In this document: positions 16,177 through 24,597 of the stretch, piece after piece | Position numbering within the stretch: position 1 is the first letter of the stretch | How the letters are laid out: every line of letters begins with the position of its first letter | Assembly (NCBI GenBank): GCA_020634375.1 | Contig: JACKBX010000005.1 | Span: 62,001-126,000, forward strand | Length of the DNA stretch: 64,000 bases | From: Ardenticatenaceae bacterium | Lineage (GTDB): Bacteria; Chloroflexota; Anaerolineae; Promineifilales; Promineifilaceae | Direction: 5' to 3' | Translations under genes and position numbers: made by a program | Notes under the pieces: generated by a model | Told to the model about the DNA's origin: nothing | Database searches by the model: none | The model's input: only the letters and a program-made list of their open reading frames with translations

Positions 16177-16655
16177 ACTGCCTCCTCAACGCCTGCACGC
16201 TGCCTGGCTGTCGCTTCGATGGCATCGACAATTTGCACGTAGCCGGTGCAGCGACAAAGATTGCCCGCCAGTGCCTCCCGGATTTCGGTGCGATTTGGGG
16301 TTGGGTTGTGGCCTAACAAAGCCTCGCCAGCCATGATGATGCCGGGAATGCAGTAGCCGCATTGCACCGCGCCATGTTCGACAAAGGCTTGCTGCAAGTC
16401 GTTGGGGGTTCCGTCGGGGGCTGCGAGACCTTCTATGGTGAGAACGGCCGTTCCCTCCAACCGACTCGCCGGAAAAGTGCAAGAGTTCTGCGCCTCGCCA
16501 TCCACGATGACCGTACACGCCCCACAGGAACCGATTTCGCAGCCCGGCTTCGCCCCGGTCAGGCCCAGCACATCCCGCAAAATATCAAGCAAAACCATTT
16601 TAGGCGGCACGTCAACGGCCGTTGGCCTTCCATTCACCGTAAATGAAACATTCAT
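16173..16655 (-). CDS. Xanthine dehydrogenase family, 2Fe-2S subunit
   Basis: Electron-transfer subunit with two [2Fe-2S] clusters: plant-type ferredoxin Cys at 39, 44, 47 and 59 (PGCEIGSCGACTV..C) and the second cluster Cys at 99, 102, 134 and 136 (CGYC...CRCTGY). 160 residues. First of three tightly linked genes (this, the Mo subunit, dihydropyrimidinase). Confidence 0.94.
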   Translation of the reverse strand: MNVSFTVNGRPTAVDVPPKMVLLDILRDVLGLTGAKPGCEIGSCGACTVIVDGEAQNSCTFPASRLEGTAVLTIEGLAAPDGTPNDLQQAFVEHGAVQCGYCIPGIIMAGEALLGHNPTPNRTEIREALAGNLCRCTGYVQIVDAIEATARQRAGVEEAV

Positions 16656-16671
16656 AACACCATTGAACCCT

Positions 16672-16727
16672 GTGAAACGTGATGCGCGAGAAGAAAACCA
16701 TCACGCATCACGTTTCACGCATCACGC
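16672..16727. repeat. TCACGCA/TCACGTT heptad inverted repeat
   Basis: GTGAAAC and GTGATGC words on the left, ATCACGC/ATCACGT/TTCACGC words on the right, in 7-nt register. Lies between the carbamoyltransferase and the 2Fe-2S subunit. Same word family as 11327-11391. Confidence 0.8.
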
Positions 16728-16728
16728 C

Positions 16729-17787
16729 CTACATCACTAAACTCATCACGGCTTTCTGCACATGCAGCCGGTTCTCCGCCTCATCAAATACAGCCGAGCG
16801 CCAGCCGGGGCCTTCCGTTTTATCAATCACGTCATTATCGACTTCATAGCCTCTGTCAGCCGGTAGACAATGCATGTAGATGGCATTTTTGGCCGTCAGT
16901 TCCATCAATTCGGCCGTCGTCTTCCAATCCTTATGCTGGTCGAAAATGGCCTGTGCCCCCGCTTCATCATCTTCACCCACCGGCGGCTTAAAGAAGACCG
17001 TCGGACACCACGCTTTCGGATATACCACATCGGCCCCTTCAAACCCCTCCTTGAAATCATGGGTGATGTGGAAAGAACCGCCTTCGTTAGCAGCATACTG
17101 CTCACACTGCTTGATAATCTCCGGGTCGAGTTCCATCCCTTCAGGATGCGCCAGAGTCACATTCATGCCCATCATCGTTGCATACAGAATGGCCGACTGC
17201 GGCACGGCTCGCGGTTTATGAATGCTGGGCGAATAAGCCCAAGACATGGTGAAGTTCACCCCTTTGAAGCCGCCAAATTCCTCTTTGACGGTGAGCATAT
17301 CGGCCAAACCCTGGAACGGATGATAAATGTCATCTTCCATGTTCAGCACCGGGATGTCTGTCCAGCGGGCAAATTCCCGCAGCAGAGCATGTGCGCCACC
17401 ATACTCCCAATCCACCGGATCGCCATAACAGCGGATGGCAATCGCCTGCCCCATCCTGTCCAACACGCGGGCCACATCAGAGACACGTTCGGTGCTGTAA
17501 GCCACCTCTTTCCCCTCCAACGCTGGCGTGTAGATTTTACTGGGGTCGAGATAATGGGCATGACCGCCCAACTGCGTCATCCCCGCCTCAAAAGAGTTGC
17601 GGGTACGCAGCGATTGATTATAAAAAATCATAAACAGGGTTTTCGCACGAAGCAAATCATCGTGATAAATACCCATGCCGGTTTGTTTCTTCAACTCCTC
17701 GGCAACGGTCAGAACTGTTTTGATTTCCTGGGGAGTAAAATCTGTCTCCGCCAAAAAATCACGTCCCTTGAAGCCTGTTGTTTTCAT
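16729..17787 (-). CDS. YgeW-like knotted carbamoyltransferase
   Basis: Aspartate/ornithine carbamoyltransferase superfamily. Carbamoyl-phosphate loop SLRTR at 59-63 (NQSLRTRNSFEAGM), FQGLADMLTVKEEFGG in place of the HPtQ.laD motif, and FTMSWAYSPSIHKPRAVPQS plus YMHCLPAD, which closely match E. coli YgeW (TWAYSPSYGKPLSVPQ, YMHCLPAD). 352 residues. YgeW family members act in anaerobic purine/ureide breakdown, by analogy releasing carbamoyl phosphate from a carbamoylated amine (inference). Its SsnA-like neighbour supports this. GGAGGT precedes the start. Confidence 0.85.
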   Translation of the reverse strand: MKTTGFKGRDFLAETDFTPQEIKTVLTVAEELKKQTGMGIYHDDLLRAKTLFMIFYNQSLRTRNSFEAGMTQLGGHAHYLDPSKIYTPALEGKEVAYSTERVSDVARVLDRMGQAIAIRCYGDPVDWEYGGAHALLREFARWTDIPVLNMEDDIYHPFQGLADMLTVKEEFGGFKGVNFTMSWAYSPSIHKPRAVPQSAILYATMMGMNVTLAHPEGMELDPEIIKQCEQYAANEGGSFHITHDFKEGFEGADVVYPKAWCPTVFFKPPVGEDDEAGAQAIFDQHKDWKTTAELMELTAKNAIYMHCLPADRGYEVDNDVIDKTEGPGWRSAVFDEAENRLHVQKAVMSLVM

Positions 17788-17849
17788 AAGTTGTTACCTC
17801 CGAAATATGTTTTGATTGTTTTAGGACGCAGACGAATGCATCCCAAAAA

Positions 17850-17936
17850 TAATTAATTTGTGAATGGTTGAACTGTTGAATGATTAACGGGATGGTTAAC
17901 CATTCAGCAATTCACAAATTCAACAATTAATAATTT
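17850..17936. repeat. 8-nt-word inverted repeat A
   Basis: ATTTGTGA/ATGGTTGA-type octads run into a 4-nt loop and then the complementary TCAGCAAT/TCACAAAT octads. First of twelve members of this family in 17.8-43.9 kb; it separates the SsnA-like and YgeW-like genes. Confidence 0.85.
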
Positions 17937-17938
17937 CC

Positions 17939-19255
17939 TTACCTCGTCTTCTCCCACATCCGCTCCGCATTTTCATGGACACGGGCGCGCATTTGTCCCA
18001 GGTCTGCACCCAGCACAACGCCATTCCGCACGCGCCACTGCCCGGCCACCATCACATCGCTAACGTGACTGTGATTGCGCCAGAGCAAAAGCTGGTCATA
18101 CAAATTGTGCGGCGCGGCTGGCGTAGGCAGGGCAGCATCAATCAACTGCAAATCGGCGGCCCAGCCGGGCTGCAATCGCCCCACTTTCTCCAGGCCCATC
18201 GCCCGCGCCCCGCCTTCCGTCGCCAGATACCAGACCTGGTGGGCAGGCATGACCTGCGGGTTTTGCTGGTGCGCTTTGTGAATGAGAAACGCGCCGCGCA
18301 TCACCTCAAAAAAGTCGTTGATGTAGCCGTCGGAACCCAGCCCCAGTGTGACGCCGGCGGCCAACTGTTCCGGCACGGGGGCGATGCCGCCGCCAACTTC
18401 ACAGTTGCTCAAGGGCATGTGCGTGACCTTGATGCCCTTTTCGGCGATGATGGCCCGTTCGCGGGCGGAAAGCTGCACACACTGCGAGGCCATCATATCC
18501 GGCCCGGTGACGCCCAGGTCGTCGTAATATTCCAGCGTGCGCTTGCCAAAATGTTTGAGCGCGTATTCCGGTTCGTGTACCCCTTCGTTGCAGTGCATGT
18601 GGGTGAGCACGCCGCGCTCCTGCCCCATAACAAACGCCTGCCGGATGAAGTTTGCCGAACAGGTGAAGGTGGTGTGGAAACACATCAGCCCCTGCACCAG
18701 GCCGCCTTCTTTTTGGCAAAGGTCCACAAATTTGGCGTTTTCTTGCAGGCCAAGCTGGCCGTTGGCCTGGCTGACACGCTCGGTGGCTTCAAAGGAAAGG
18801 ATGCCGCGTAGGCCGCGCCGTTCAACCACTTCTTTTTGCGCCAGCAGCGCATCGGGGATGGCGTAAGGCGCTTCCAGGCAGTCGTAAAAGCTGGTGATGC
18901 CGCTGCGCAGCATCTCGGCACAAACCCAGTCGGTGGCGGCGGCGATCATCTCGTGGTCGAGCGCATCTTCCACCAGCGGCCACCAGAAGTCGTTGAGGAA
19001 TGACCAGAAGCCAGAGGGGGCGTTTTCCAGTGGGATGCCATGTGCCAGCACGCCGTACAAATGCACGTGGGCGTTAACAAAGCCTGGGGCCAGCACGCTG
19101 CCAGGGGCTTTGATGCGTTCTTCGTCGGGGAACTGCGCCTGCAATTCGGCATTGGGGCTGATGGCGGCGATTTTGTCGCCGACGACACGCACGCCCCAAT
19201 TGCGCTGCGGGGGTTCGCCGGGGGTAGCGATGAGGTATTGGGGAAGGATAAGCAT
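17939..19255 (-). CDS. SsnA-like amidohydrolase (guanine/8-oxopurine deaminase-type)
   Basis: COG0402-type metal-dependent deaminase/hydrolase, 438 residues. Metal motif NAHVHLYG (His63/65), MHCNEG further on, and GLGSDGY for the catalytic Asp. The segment FWWPLVEDALDHEMI after the first motif resembles the LWWRLDRALDEE segment of SsnA. SsnA is part of the E. coli yge/ygf purine cluster, and here the gene lies next to a YgeW-like gene. Exact substrate unknown. AGGA lies before the ATG. Confidence 0.82.
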   Translation of the reverse strand: MLILPQYLIATPGEPPQRNWGVRVVGDKIAAISPNAELQAQFPDEERIKAPGSVLAPGFVNAHVHLYGVLAHGIPLENAPSGFWSFLNDFWWPLVEDALDHEMIAAATDWVCAEMLRSGITSFYDCLEAPYAIPDALLAQKEVVERRGLRGILSFEATERVSQANGQLGLQENAKFVDLCQKEGGLVQGLMCFHTTFTCSANFIRQAFVMGQERGVLTHMHCNEGVHEPEYALKHFGKRTLEYYDDLGVTGPDMMASQCVQLSARERAIIAEKGIKVTHMPLSNCEVGGGIAPVPEQLAAGVTLGLGSDGYINDFFEVMRGAFLIHKAHQQNPQVMPAHQVWYLATEGGARAMGLEKVGRLQPGWAADLQLIDAALPTPAAPHNLYDQLLLWRNHSHVSDVMVAGQWRVRNGVVLGADLGQMRARVHENAERMWEKTR

Positions 19256-19265
19256 GGGTTTTCCT

Positions 19266-19342
19266 AATGGTTAATTGTTGAATTTGTGAATTGTTGAATG
19301 GTTAATCATTCAACAATTCACAAATTCAACAATTAATTATTT
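19266..19342. repeat. 8-nt-word inverted repeat B
   Basis: Nearly perfect palindrome of octads (GAATTTGT, GAATTGTT, GAATGGTT then their complements) with essentially no loop; reaches to the stop codon of the phosphatase gene. Confidence 0.85.
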
Positions 19343-21114
19343 GCTTTTATCTGCAAACGGCCGTTTCGCTTTGCCCCGCCTTCTTTTGTCACACCACCCT
19401 GCTCCGTGATGTAAGCAACCAGTTCATGGCGCAGGAAAAGGGGGGTATCCATGTGAGAAATTTCGCGGATGTTCATCAGGGGAAGGCCGAGGGTGGAACG
19501 GCCGTATTCCTCCCAGGCTGCCGCCGGACCGCGCACAAAACTGGTACATACAATCTGGAAAGCACGATCCAACTGCTTTTCCAGCGGGATGCCGTTCACT
19601 GTGATGTTGATGGCGCGGATGTCTGAACGGCCGTTTCCCAATTCAATCGTGTAACGTACCTGCCCGCTAAAATGGAGGAATCCGCGCTCCGTGTGAGGTT
19701 CACCGGGCAGGTCAATGCGGTACGCATTGTCCCGGATGAGCATCTGCAACTGCTTGCCGCTAATCCAGGCAATACGCAGCACGTCGGCAAAAGGCATCAG
19801 GTTAAACCATTCGCCAAAAGTCAGCTCACCGCCAACCGGCAGGCCGCGCCGCACAACCGACGTATCCACCACTGCCAGATCGGTTTCGTAACCGTTTGCG
19901 CGGCAGCGGGCGACGAGCGCATCGGTGATGAAGTTGGCCAAAGCCGACTCCCCCGTGGCAAAGCTGTTTCGTACTGCGTCTGTGCTGAGGTCGGGATGGT
20001 CTGCTACCCGGCCCAGGCTGCGCTGGAAAAGGGGACGGGCCACTTCCAAGAGCGGCTGGACGGCCTCCGCCTCAAAGGTTTCATCCACAGGCAAATTAGA
20101 CGTATGATCCAGGCGCACGCTGGTGACGGCAGCAGCCCCTTGTTGGATGGAAATATCAACTTCACCCAATATCCGGCCCAACGCGCCCGCCTGCACAATG
20201 GGAACCCCATTGACGATATTTTCGGCCGTTAAACCCTGCTCGTTCAAGGTGTGATGGGTATGCCCGCCCACGATGAGGTGTACGCTGCCAGGTGGCAAAC
20301 TGCGGGCCAGTTCCACATCGCCGGCGTCTTGCACCGCTGCCGCATGGGAGCTTAATGTGTAGCCCAGGTGGCTGAGGATGATGAGTACGTCGCATAACGG
20401 CCGTATCGCGGGCAGCATGTTGTGAACTACACGAATGGGATTCACGATTTGCAGATTGGTGTCAGCTATTTCGCGGGTTTGACCGGGTGTTGTTAACCCT
20501 ATAATGCCTATGCGAATTCCTTTCACCACCATCAGCGCCGCCGGATAATACAAGGTAGACAGCCAACGGCAACCCGCCAGATTAGCCGACAGCACCGGGA
20601 ACTGCGCATCTTTGCGAATGGCCTGCGCCAGTACGCTTGTGCCCAAATCAAAATCATGGTTGCCCAACGTGCTGACATCAATACCCGCTGCTGAGTAAAG
20701 CCTGTAGCCAGCGTGTAAGGCAAAGGAGTCGGGATCATCCCCCATCAACTCATCAAAAACCGCTCCTACCAGGTCATCACCGGCAGACACGAAGAGAACG
20801 GCCGTGTCCGGATCATCCTGGTGTTTCTGACGGACCTCGCGCAGGCGGCTAACCATGCGCGACAAAATCGGCTGATCGCCCTGTGGTGAAAAACGGACAA
20901 TATGACCATGCAAATCATTGATGTGAAACACTTTCAGACGACAGACACAATCAGCCCAATCCGGTCGTCGTTGGGGCAGCGTCACCCCTTCGTCAGGGAT
21001 GATTACCCGTACCGGCTCAATCGTCGGGTTGCCCACAAACAGAAACAATTGACTGTCGTCTGCGCCATGTGGATTGGCTGTCGCTTTAATAAGGCGTAAG
21101 GTTCCAGTAGTCAT
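19333..21114 (-). CDS. 5'-nucleotidase/cyclic phosphodiesterase-like metallophosphatase
   Basis: Calcineurin-type phosphatase of the UshA/YfkN family, 593 residues. Metal motifs HINDLHGH (64-71), SAGDDLVG, GNHDFD, IILSHLG and GGHTHH are all present, followed by the C-terminal 5'-nucleotidase domain (GESALANFITDALV, NLMPFADVLRIAWISG). Unusual points: no signal peptide, and about 60 residues precede the catalytic domain. In the operon it could dephosphorylate nucleotides to feed the purine-type enzymes (inference). Confidence 0.88.
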   Translation of the reverse strand: MTTGTLRLIKATANPHGADDSQLFLFVGNPTIEPVRVIIPDEGVTLPQRRPDWADCVCRLKVFHINDLHGHIVRFSPQGDQPILSRMVSRLREVRQKHQDDPDTAVLFVSAGDDLVGAVFDELMGDDPDSFALHAGYRLYSAAGIDVSTLGNHDFDLGTSVLAQAIRKDAQFPVLSANLAGCRWLSTLYYPAALMVVKGIRIGIIGLTTPGQTREIADTNLQIVNPIRVVHNMLPAIRPLCDVLIILSHLGYTLSSHAAAVQDAGDVELARSLPPGSVHLIVGGHTHHTLNEQGLTAENIVNGVPIVQAGALGRILGEVDISIQQGAAAVTSVRLDHTSNLPVDETFEAEAVQPLLEVARPLFQRSLGRVADHPDLSTDAVRNSFATGESALANFITDALVARCRANGYETDLAVVDTSVVRRGLPVGGELTFGEWFNLMPFADVLRIAWISGKQLQMLIRDNAYRIDLPGEPHTERGFLHFSGQVRYTIELGNGRSDIRAINITVNGIPLEKQLDRAFQIVCTSFVRGPAAAWEEYGRSTLGLPLMNIREISHMDTPLFLRHELVAYITEQGGVTKEGGAKRNGRLQIKANN

Positions 21115-21154
21115 TGGCTATGGGTGGTCGGTAAATCCAATTACCGATAACTGT

Positions 21155-22180
21155 TTACCCCTCCCCCCAATCTGCAAACGCATCCACCACCGGCTTAATA
21201 TCGTCCATCATCGGGTAAAGAATGGGACAGGTGACACCAGCGTCAATGTATTCGGCCACTTTGTCCTGGCACTCCTTTGTCGTGCCCACCGCCATCACAT
21301 TGCGTACCACCTCATCGGGAATAACGGCGCTGGCGCGGATGTAATCTTCTTCGGTAGCCGGCCAGCTCATGATGGACTGCACCTCTTCCAACAGTTCTTC
21401 GCTGACGCCGCTGGCCTTCATGATGTGCGGCTCTGTCGCCAGATAGTAGGCGACCAGTTTCTTGCCTTCAGCCATCGCCGCCGCCGGGTTTTTGTCCGAC
21501 AAACAGCAGACAAGCAGTTCGGGACGATCCACGTCGGCTAATGTCTTGCCTGCTTTCTGCGCCCCCTTTTCGACCAGCTTGACAGCATCACGAATGTAAT
21601 CTACCGAAACGACGTAGTTCAGCACCACGCCATCACAAATTTCGCCAGACAGTTCCAGCATTTTGGGGCCAGTGGCGCCAATGTAGATGGGAATGTCACG
21701 CGGGGAGGTGTCGCCAAAAGCTACGTCGAGGCGGATACGGTCGAGATGGACAAACTCACCCTGATAGGTGACTTCCTCCATCGTAAATAGTTGGCGAATG
21801 GCTTCCACATGTTCGCGCATGGCTTGCAGCGGCTTATGCCGGTCTACACCAACGCGCCCGGCAATGGGTTCCCACCACGCGCCGAGGCCGAGCATGACAC
21901 GGCCGTTTCCATCCACCTTGCCGCCCAACTCCCACATACTGCTCCACGTCGCCGCAATCACCGCCGGATTGCGCGTCCAAATCGGCAGCACGCCAGAGCC
22001 GATCCGCAGCCGCTTTGTGTGCGTCAGGAAGGCGCTCATCATCACCACGCAGTCGCGAGCCAGGCGTGTGTCCGCCTGCCAGATTTCGCTGAAGCCGCGC
22101 TCCTCCGCATACCGCGCTATCTCCAATTCATAAGCCATGCTGTGTTTGTCTTGCATGTAGAGGGCAAATCGGACGGACAT
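21155..22180 (-). CDS. LLM-class (luciferase-like) oxidoreductase, probably F420- or FMN-dependent
   Basis: TIM-barrel flavin/F420 oxidoreductase, 341 residues; resembles methylene-tetrahydromethanopterin reductase-like proteins. Typical pieces: YAEERGFSEIWQAD, LRIGSGVLPIWTRNP, VMLGLGAWWEPIAGR, DIPIYIGATGPKMLELSGEICDGVVLN. AAAGGAGC precedes the ATG. The VDGNGR before VMLGLG is encoded by the ACGGCCGT octamer, where relatives usually have a shorter GGR. Role in the operon unknown; related enzymes oxidise pyrimidine rings or reduce tetrahydropterins. Confidence 0.85.
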   Translation of the reverse strand: MSVRFALYMQDKHSMAYELEIARYAEERGFSEIWQADTRLARDCVVMMSAFLTHTKRLRIGSGVLPIWTRNPAVIAATWSSMWELGGKVDGNGRVMLGLGAWWEPIAGRVGVDRHKPLQAMREHVEAIRQLFTMEEVTYQGEFVHLDRIRLDVAFGDTSPRDIPIYIGATGPKMLELSGEICDGVVLNYVVSVDYIRDAVKLVEKGAQKAGKTLADVDRPELLVCCLSDKNPAAAMAEGKKLVAYYLATEPHIMKASGVSEELLEEVQSIMSWPATEEDYIRASAVIPDEVVRNVMAVGTTKECQDKVAEYIDAGVTCPILYPMMDDIKPVVDAFADWGEG

Positions 22181-22200
22181 ACGTTGCTCCTTTCTGAAGC

Positions 22201-22312
22201 AAATAATTAATTTGTGAATGGGTGAATTTGTGAATTATTAATGAGCCGCTTGGCAGCACACCCTATTAACCATTCACCAATTCAGCAATTCAACAATTAA
22301 GTATTTTCTTCT
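22201..22312. repeat. 8-nt-word inverted repeat C
   Basis: ATTTGTGA, ATGGGTGA octads, ending ATTATTAATGAG; a roughly 25-nt unique GC-rich loop; complementary arm TCACCAAT, TCAGCAAT, TCAACAAT. Confidence 0.85.
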
Positions 22313-22316
22313 CTTC

Positions 22317-23669
22317 TCAAATCTCCTGTAAATACTTACTCAAATCCACTTCGGGGTAACGAATCCGTTCGCCATAATCGCGGCGATCCGGTTTGTAGGT
22401 GGCGTCGATGCCGATCTTGGTGTGAACACCGCGCTCATTGGCCGTTGGGTCCATCTCGTGGCCCTGCGCACCGGGCACAGTAAAAAAGTCCCGGCTCCAG
22501 TCCACGCGGTTGGTCAGCGCCCACAGCACGTCGGCCGGGTCGTAAATGTTTACGTCCGGGTCTACGACGATAACTTTTTTGATGTTGACATGCGCCGTAA
22601 AAGCGGCCAGGGCCACGTTTTTGGGTTCGCCGGGGTTGCTTTTGGCTACCTGCACGATGGCGGCAAAGCCGTTGCCATAAGGCGGGATATGCAGCCCGGT
22701 GACATTCTGGCTGACGTGGCGCACAAAACGCAGCAGCAGCGGCTCACGGGGCAGGACGTTGCCGATGTAGATGTGTTCGTCATGGCCGGGGATGATGGTT
22801 TGGAAGATGGGGGCGGTGCGGTGGGAAACGGCCGTTACCTCCAAAACCGGACTCTGCCACAACTCTCCATAATAACCATGAAACTCCGCCAGCGGCCCTT
22901 CCGCATGACGTTCACGCGGCGGCAAATACCCCTCAATCACAATCTCCGCATTCGCCGGGATGTCAAGATCAACCGTCACCCCTTTGCAAACCGGCATCCC
23001 TTCGCCCCGAATGGCCCCGGCGATGCGCAGTTCATCGTCATCATAGCGCACGCCTGCGGCAATGCTGATGGCCGGGTCTACGCCAATAGCGATGGCAATT
23101 TCCAACGGCTCGCCTTTTGCTTCCTGCACCTTGTAAAACTGCATCACGTGCCGCCATTCATTGACGTTAAAGCCAAATGTGCGCGGTCCCAACACTTGCA
23201 TCCGGTTGTAAGATAAATTGCCGCGTCCGCTCACCGGGTCTTTGGCAATGGTGATGCCGCCGGTGATGAAGGGGCCGCCGTCGTGCAGACCATGTGTGGG
23301 AATGGGCAGGCGGTGCAAATCAATGTCATCCCCGGTGAGGATGTTCTCTTGCCAAACGGCCGTTTCTACACGCCGAGGAGAAATCCCAGCCGCCGGATCA
23401 AGAGCATGCTCCATTGTGGGCGTGATTTGCGCTACGTCGCACTCTAAAGCCAGCGCCGCCAGCGTCGAACTGCCTACGCCGCCAGCAAAAATCGGCCACG
23501 CCGCCTCCTTTGGCTGCGTAAACAAAGCCGCCCCCCGACCCTGACGCTGCACTGTCGCCGCCACGTTCGCCAATTCATGCACCAGACTCACCGGCCGAGC
23601 GATGCGCGTCAACTGCCCGGCCTTTTCCAAAACCGATATAAAACTGCGTAAATCGTGGATTTGACTCAT
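22317..23669 (-). CDS. UbiD family (prenylated-FMN) decarboxylase
   Basis: Reversible decarboxylase of aromatic or alpha,beta-unsaturated acids that needs the prenyl-FMN made by UbiX (not in the window). 450 residues; conserved parts LRSFISVLEKAGQLTRI, ITIAKDPVSGRGNLSYNRMQ, GYLPPRERHAEGPLAEFHGYYG (the E..R..E triad region) and VDWSRDF. First gene of the minus-strand operon. Its start has no Shine-Dalgarno; the octad repeat reaches almost to the ATG. Substrate unknown. Confidence 0.9.
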   Translation of the reverse strand: MSQIHDLRSFISVLEKAGQLTRIARPVSLVHELANVAATVQRQGRGAALFTQPKEAAWPIFAGGVGSSTLAALALECDVAQITPTMEHALDPAAGISPRRVETAVWQENILTGDDIDLHRLPIPTHGLHDGGPFITGGITIAKDPVSGRGNLSYNRMQVLGPRTFGFNVNEWRHVMQFYKVQEAKGEPLEIAIAIGVDPAISIAAGVRYDDDELRIAGAIRGEGMPVCKGVTVDLDIPANAEIVIEGYLPPRERHAEGPLAEFHGYYGELWQSPVLEVTAVSHRTAPIFQTIIPGHDEHIYIGNVLPREPLLLRFVRHVSQNVTGLHIPPYGNGFAAIVQVAKSNPGEPKNVALAAFTAHVNIKKVIVVDPDVNIYDPADVLWALTNRVDWSRDFFTVPGAQGHEMDPTANERGVHTKIGIDATYKPDRRDYGERIRYPEVDLSKYLQEI

Positions 23670-23670
23670 A

Positions 23671-23776
23671 TTAACGGTTAATTGCTGAATGGGTGAATGG
23701 CTGAATTGTTAATGAGTGCAGTCAGCAAAGCCATTAACAATTCAACAGTTCAACAATTCAAAAATTAATTATTATT
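23671..23776. repeat. 8-nt-word inverted repeat D
   Basis: ATTGCTGA, ATGGGTGA, ATGGCTGA octads, loop of about 20 nt (GTGCAGTCAGCAAAG), complementary octads. Located in the divergent region between the UbiD and XRE-cupin genes. Confidence 0.85.
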
Positions 23777-23783
23777 TCCGTGC

Positions 23784-23877
23784 AGTATAGCTTAAAAAGA
23801 CAAGTTTATTCTAAAGTTATTGTAAGATTTATTGCCCAATTGTCAACCATAATTAAATAATGTATAGTATAACTTAA
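23784..23877. promoter_or_regulatory. Two copies of AGTATARCTTAA in the divergent promoter region
   Basis: AGTATAGCTTAA at 23784-23795 and AGTATAACTTAA at 23866-23877, 82 bp apart, between divergent genes. The second lies about 16 nt before the regulator's start. They could be operators for the XRE-cupin protein encoded next to them; the second also resembles a -10 region (TATAGTATAACT). Confidence 0.45.
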
Positions 23878-23892
23878 CAGGATGGAAATCAT

Positions 23893-24492
23893 ATGACTTA
23901 CGATGCCATCGGTGAGCAAATTAAGCAGCGCCGCCTCGAAATGGGGTTGACCGGGCGTGAATTGGCCCGCCGCACCGGCTTATCACCTTCGTTTATCAGC
24001 CAGTTGGAGCGGGGAAAAACCAAAGTCTCCCTGGAAACCTTACGCCTCATTGCCGAGCAGTTGGATGTGTCGCTTTTGCATTTTTTGTCGGAGGAGCCGC
24101 CAGCGTTTGCCGCGCCATCTGACATGGAAACTGCCCCTTTCCCAAAAATCCGCGAGGCTGTGGTGCGTGTTGAGCATCGGCCGCAGCTCACATTCCCTGA
24201 TTCAGGAGTTACTTATGAACTGCTGGCCCGCGATTTAAGCCGAAAGATGGAAGCGATGTGCGGCCGTTTAGCGCCGGGAACGGGCAATGTGGCCCGCCGC
24301 CTGCGCGTGCCCACCGAGGAATTTATCTACGTACTTTCCGGCTCGTTAGTTATCGGACTGCGTTCTGGGGAGTATCAACTGAATCCGGGTGACACCATTT
24401 ATTTTGAAGGAGCTGATTTGGTGCGGCTGTCCTGCGCTTCGGAAGACGAGGATGCGGTGTGGATTTCGGTCATCACGCCACCGGCGTTTTAA
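23893..24492 (+). CDS. XRE-family transcriptional regulator with C-terminal cupin
   Basis: 199 residues. Helix-turn-helix in residues 6-60 (GEQIKQRRLEMGLTGRELARRTGLSPSFISQLERGK) and a small-molecule-binding cupin in 110-195 (LRVPTEEFIYVLSGSLVIGL, YQLNPGDTIYFEGADLV). Divergent from the UbiD operon and upstream of the 2-oxoacid dehydrogenase genes, so a likely local regulator of both arms (inference). A second protein of the same layout lies at 46.9 kb. Confidence 0.9.
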   Translation: MTYDAIGEQIKQRRLEMGLTGRELARRTGLSPSFISQLERGKTKVSLETLRLIAEQLDVSLLHFLSEEPPAFAAPSDMETAPFPKIREAVVRVEHRPQLTFPDSGVTYELLARDLSRKMEAMCGRLAPGTGNVARRLRVPTEEFIYVLSGSLVIGLRSGEYQLNPGDTIYFEGADLVRLSCASEDEDAVWISVITPPAF

Positions 24493-24582
24493 CAATTAAT
24501 TTTTGAATTGCCGAATTTTCGAATGATTAATGACGTAGCGCACCAGCTATTCATTAACAATTCAGCCATTAATACTTTTTCT
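24493..24582. repeat. 8-nt-word inverted repeat E
   Basis: More degenerate octads (ATTTTTGA, ATTGCCGA, ATTTTCGA), loop of about 20 nt, short right arm. Begins at the stop codon of the regulator. Confidence 0.75.
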
Positions 24583-24597
24583 TGATTAGGAGAGCCA

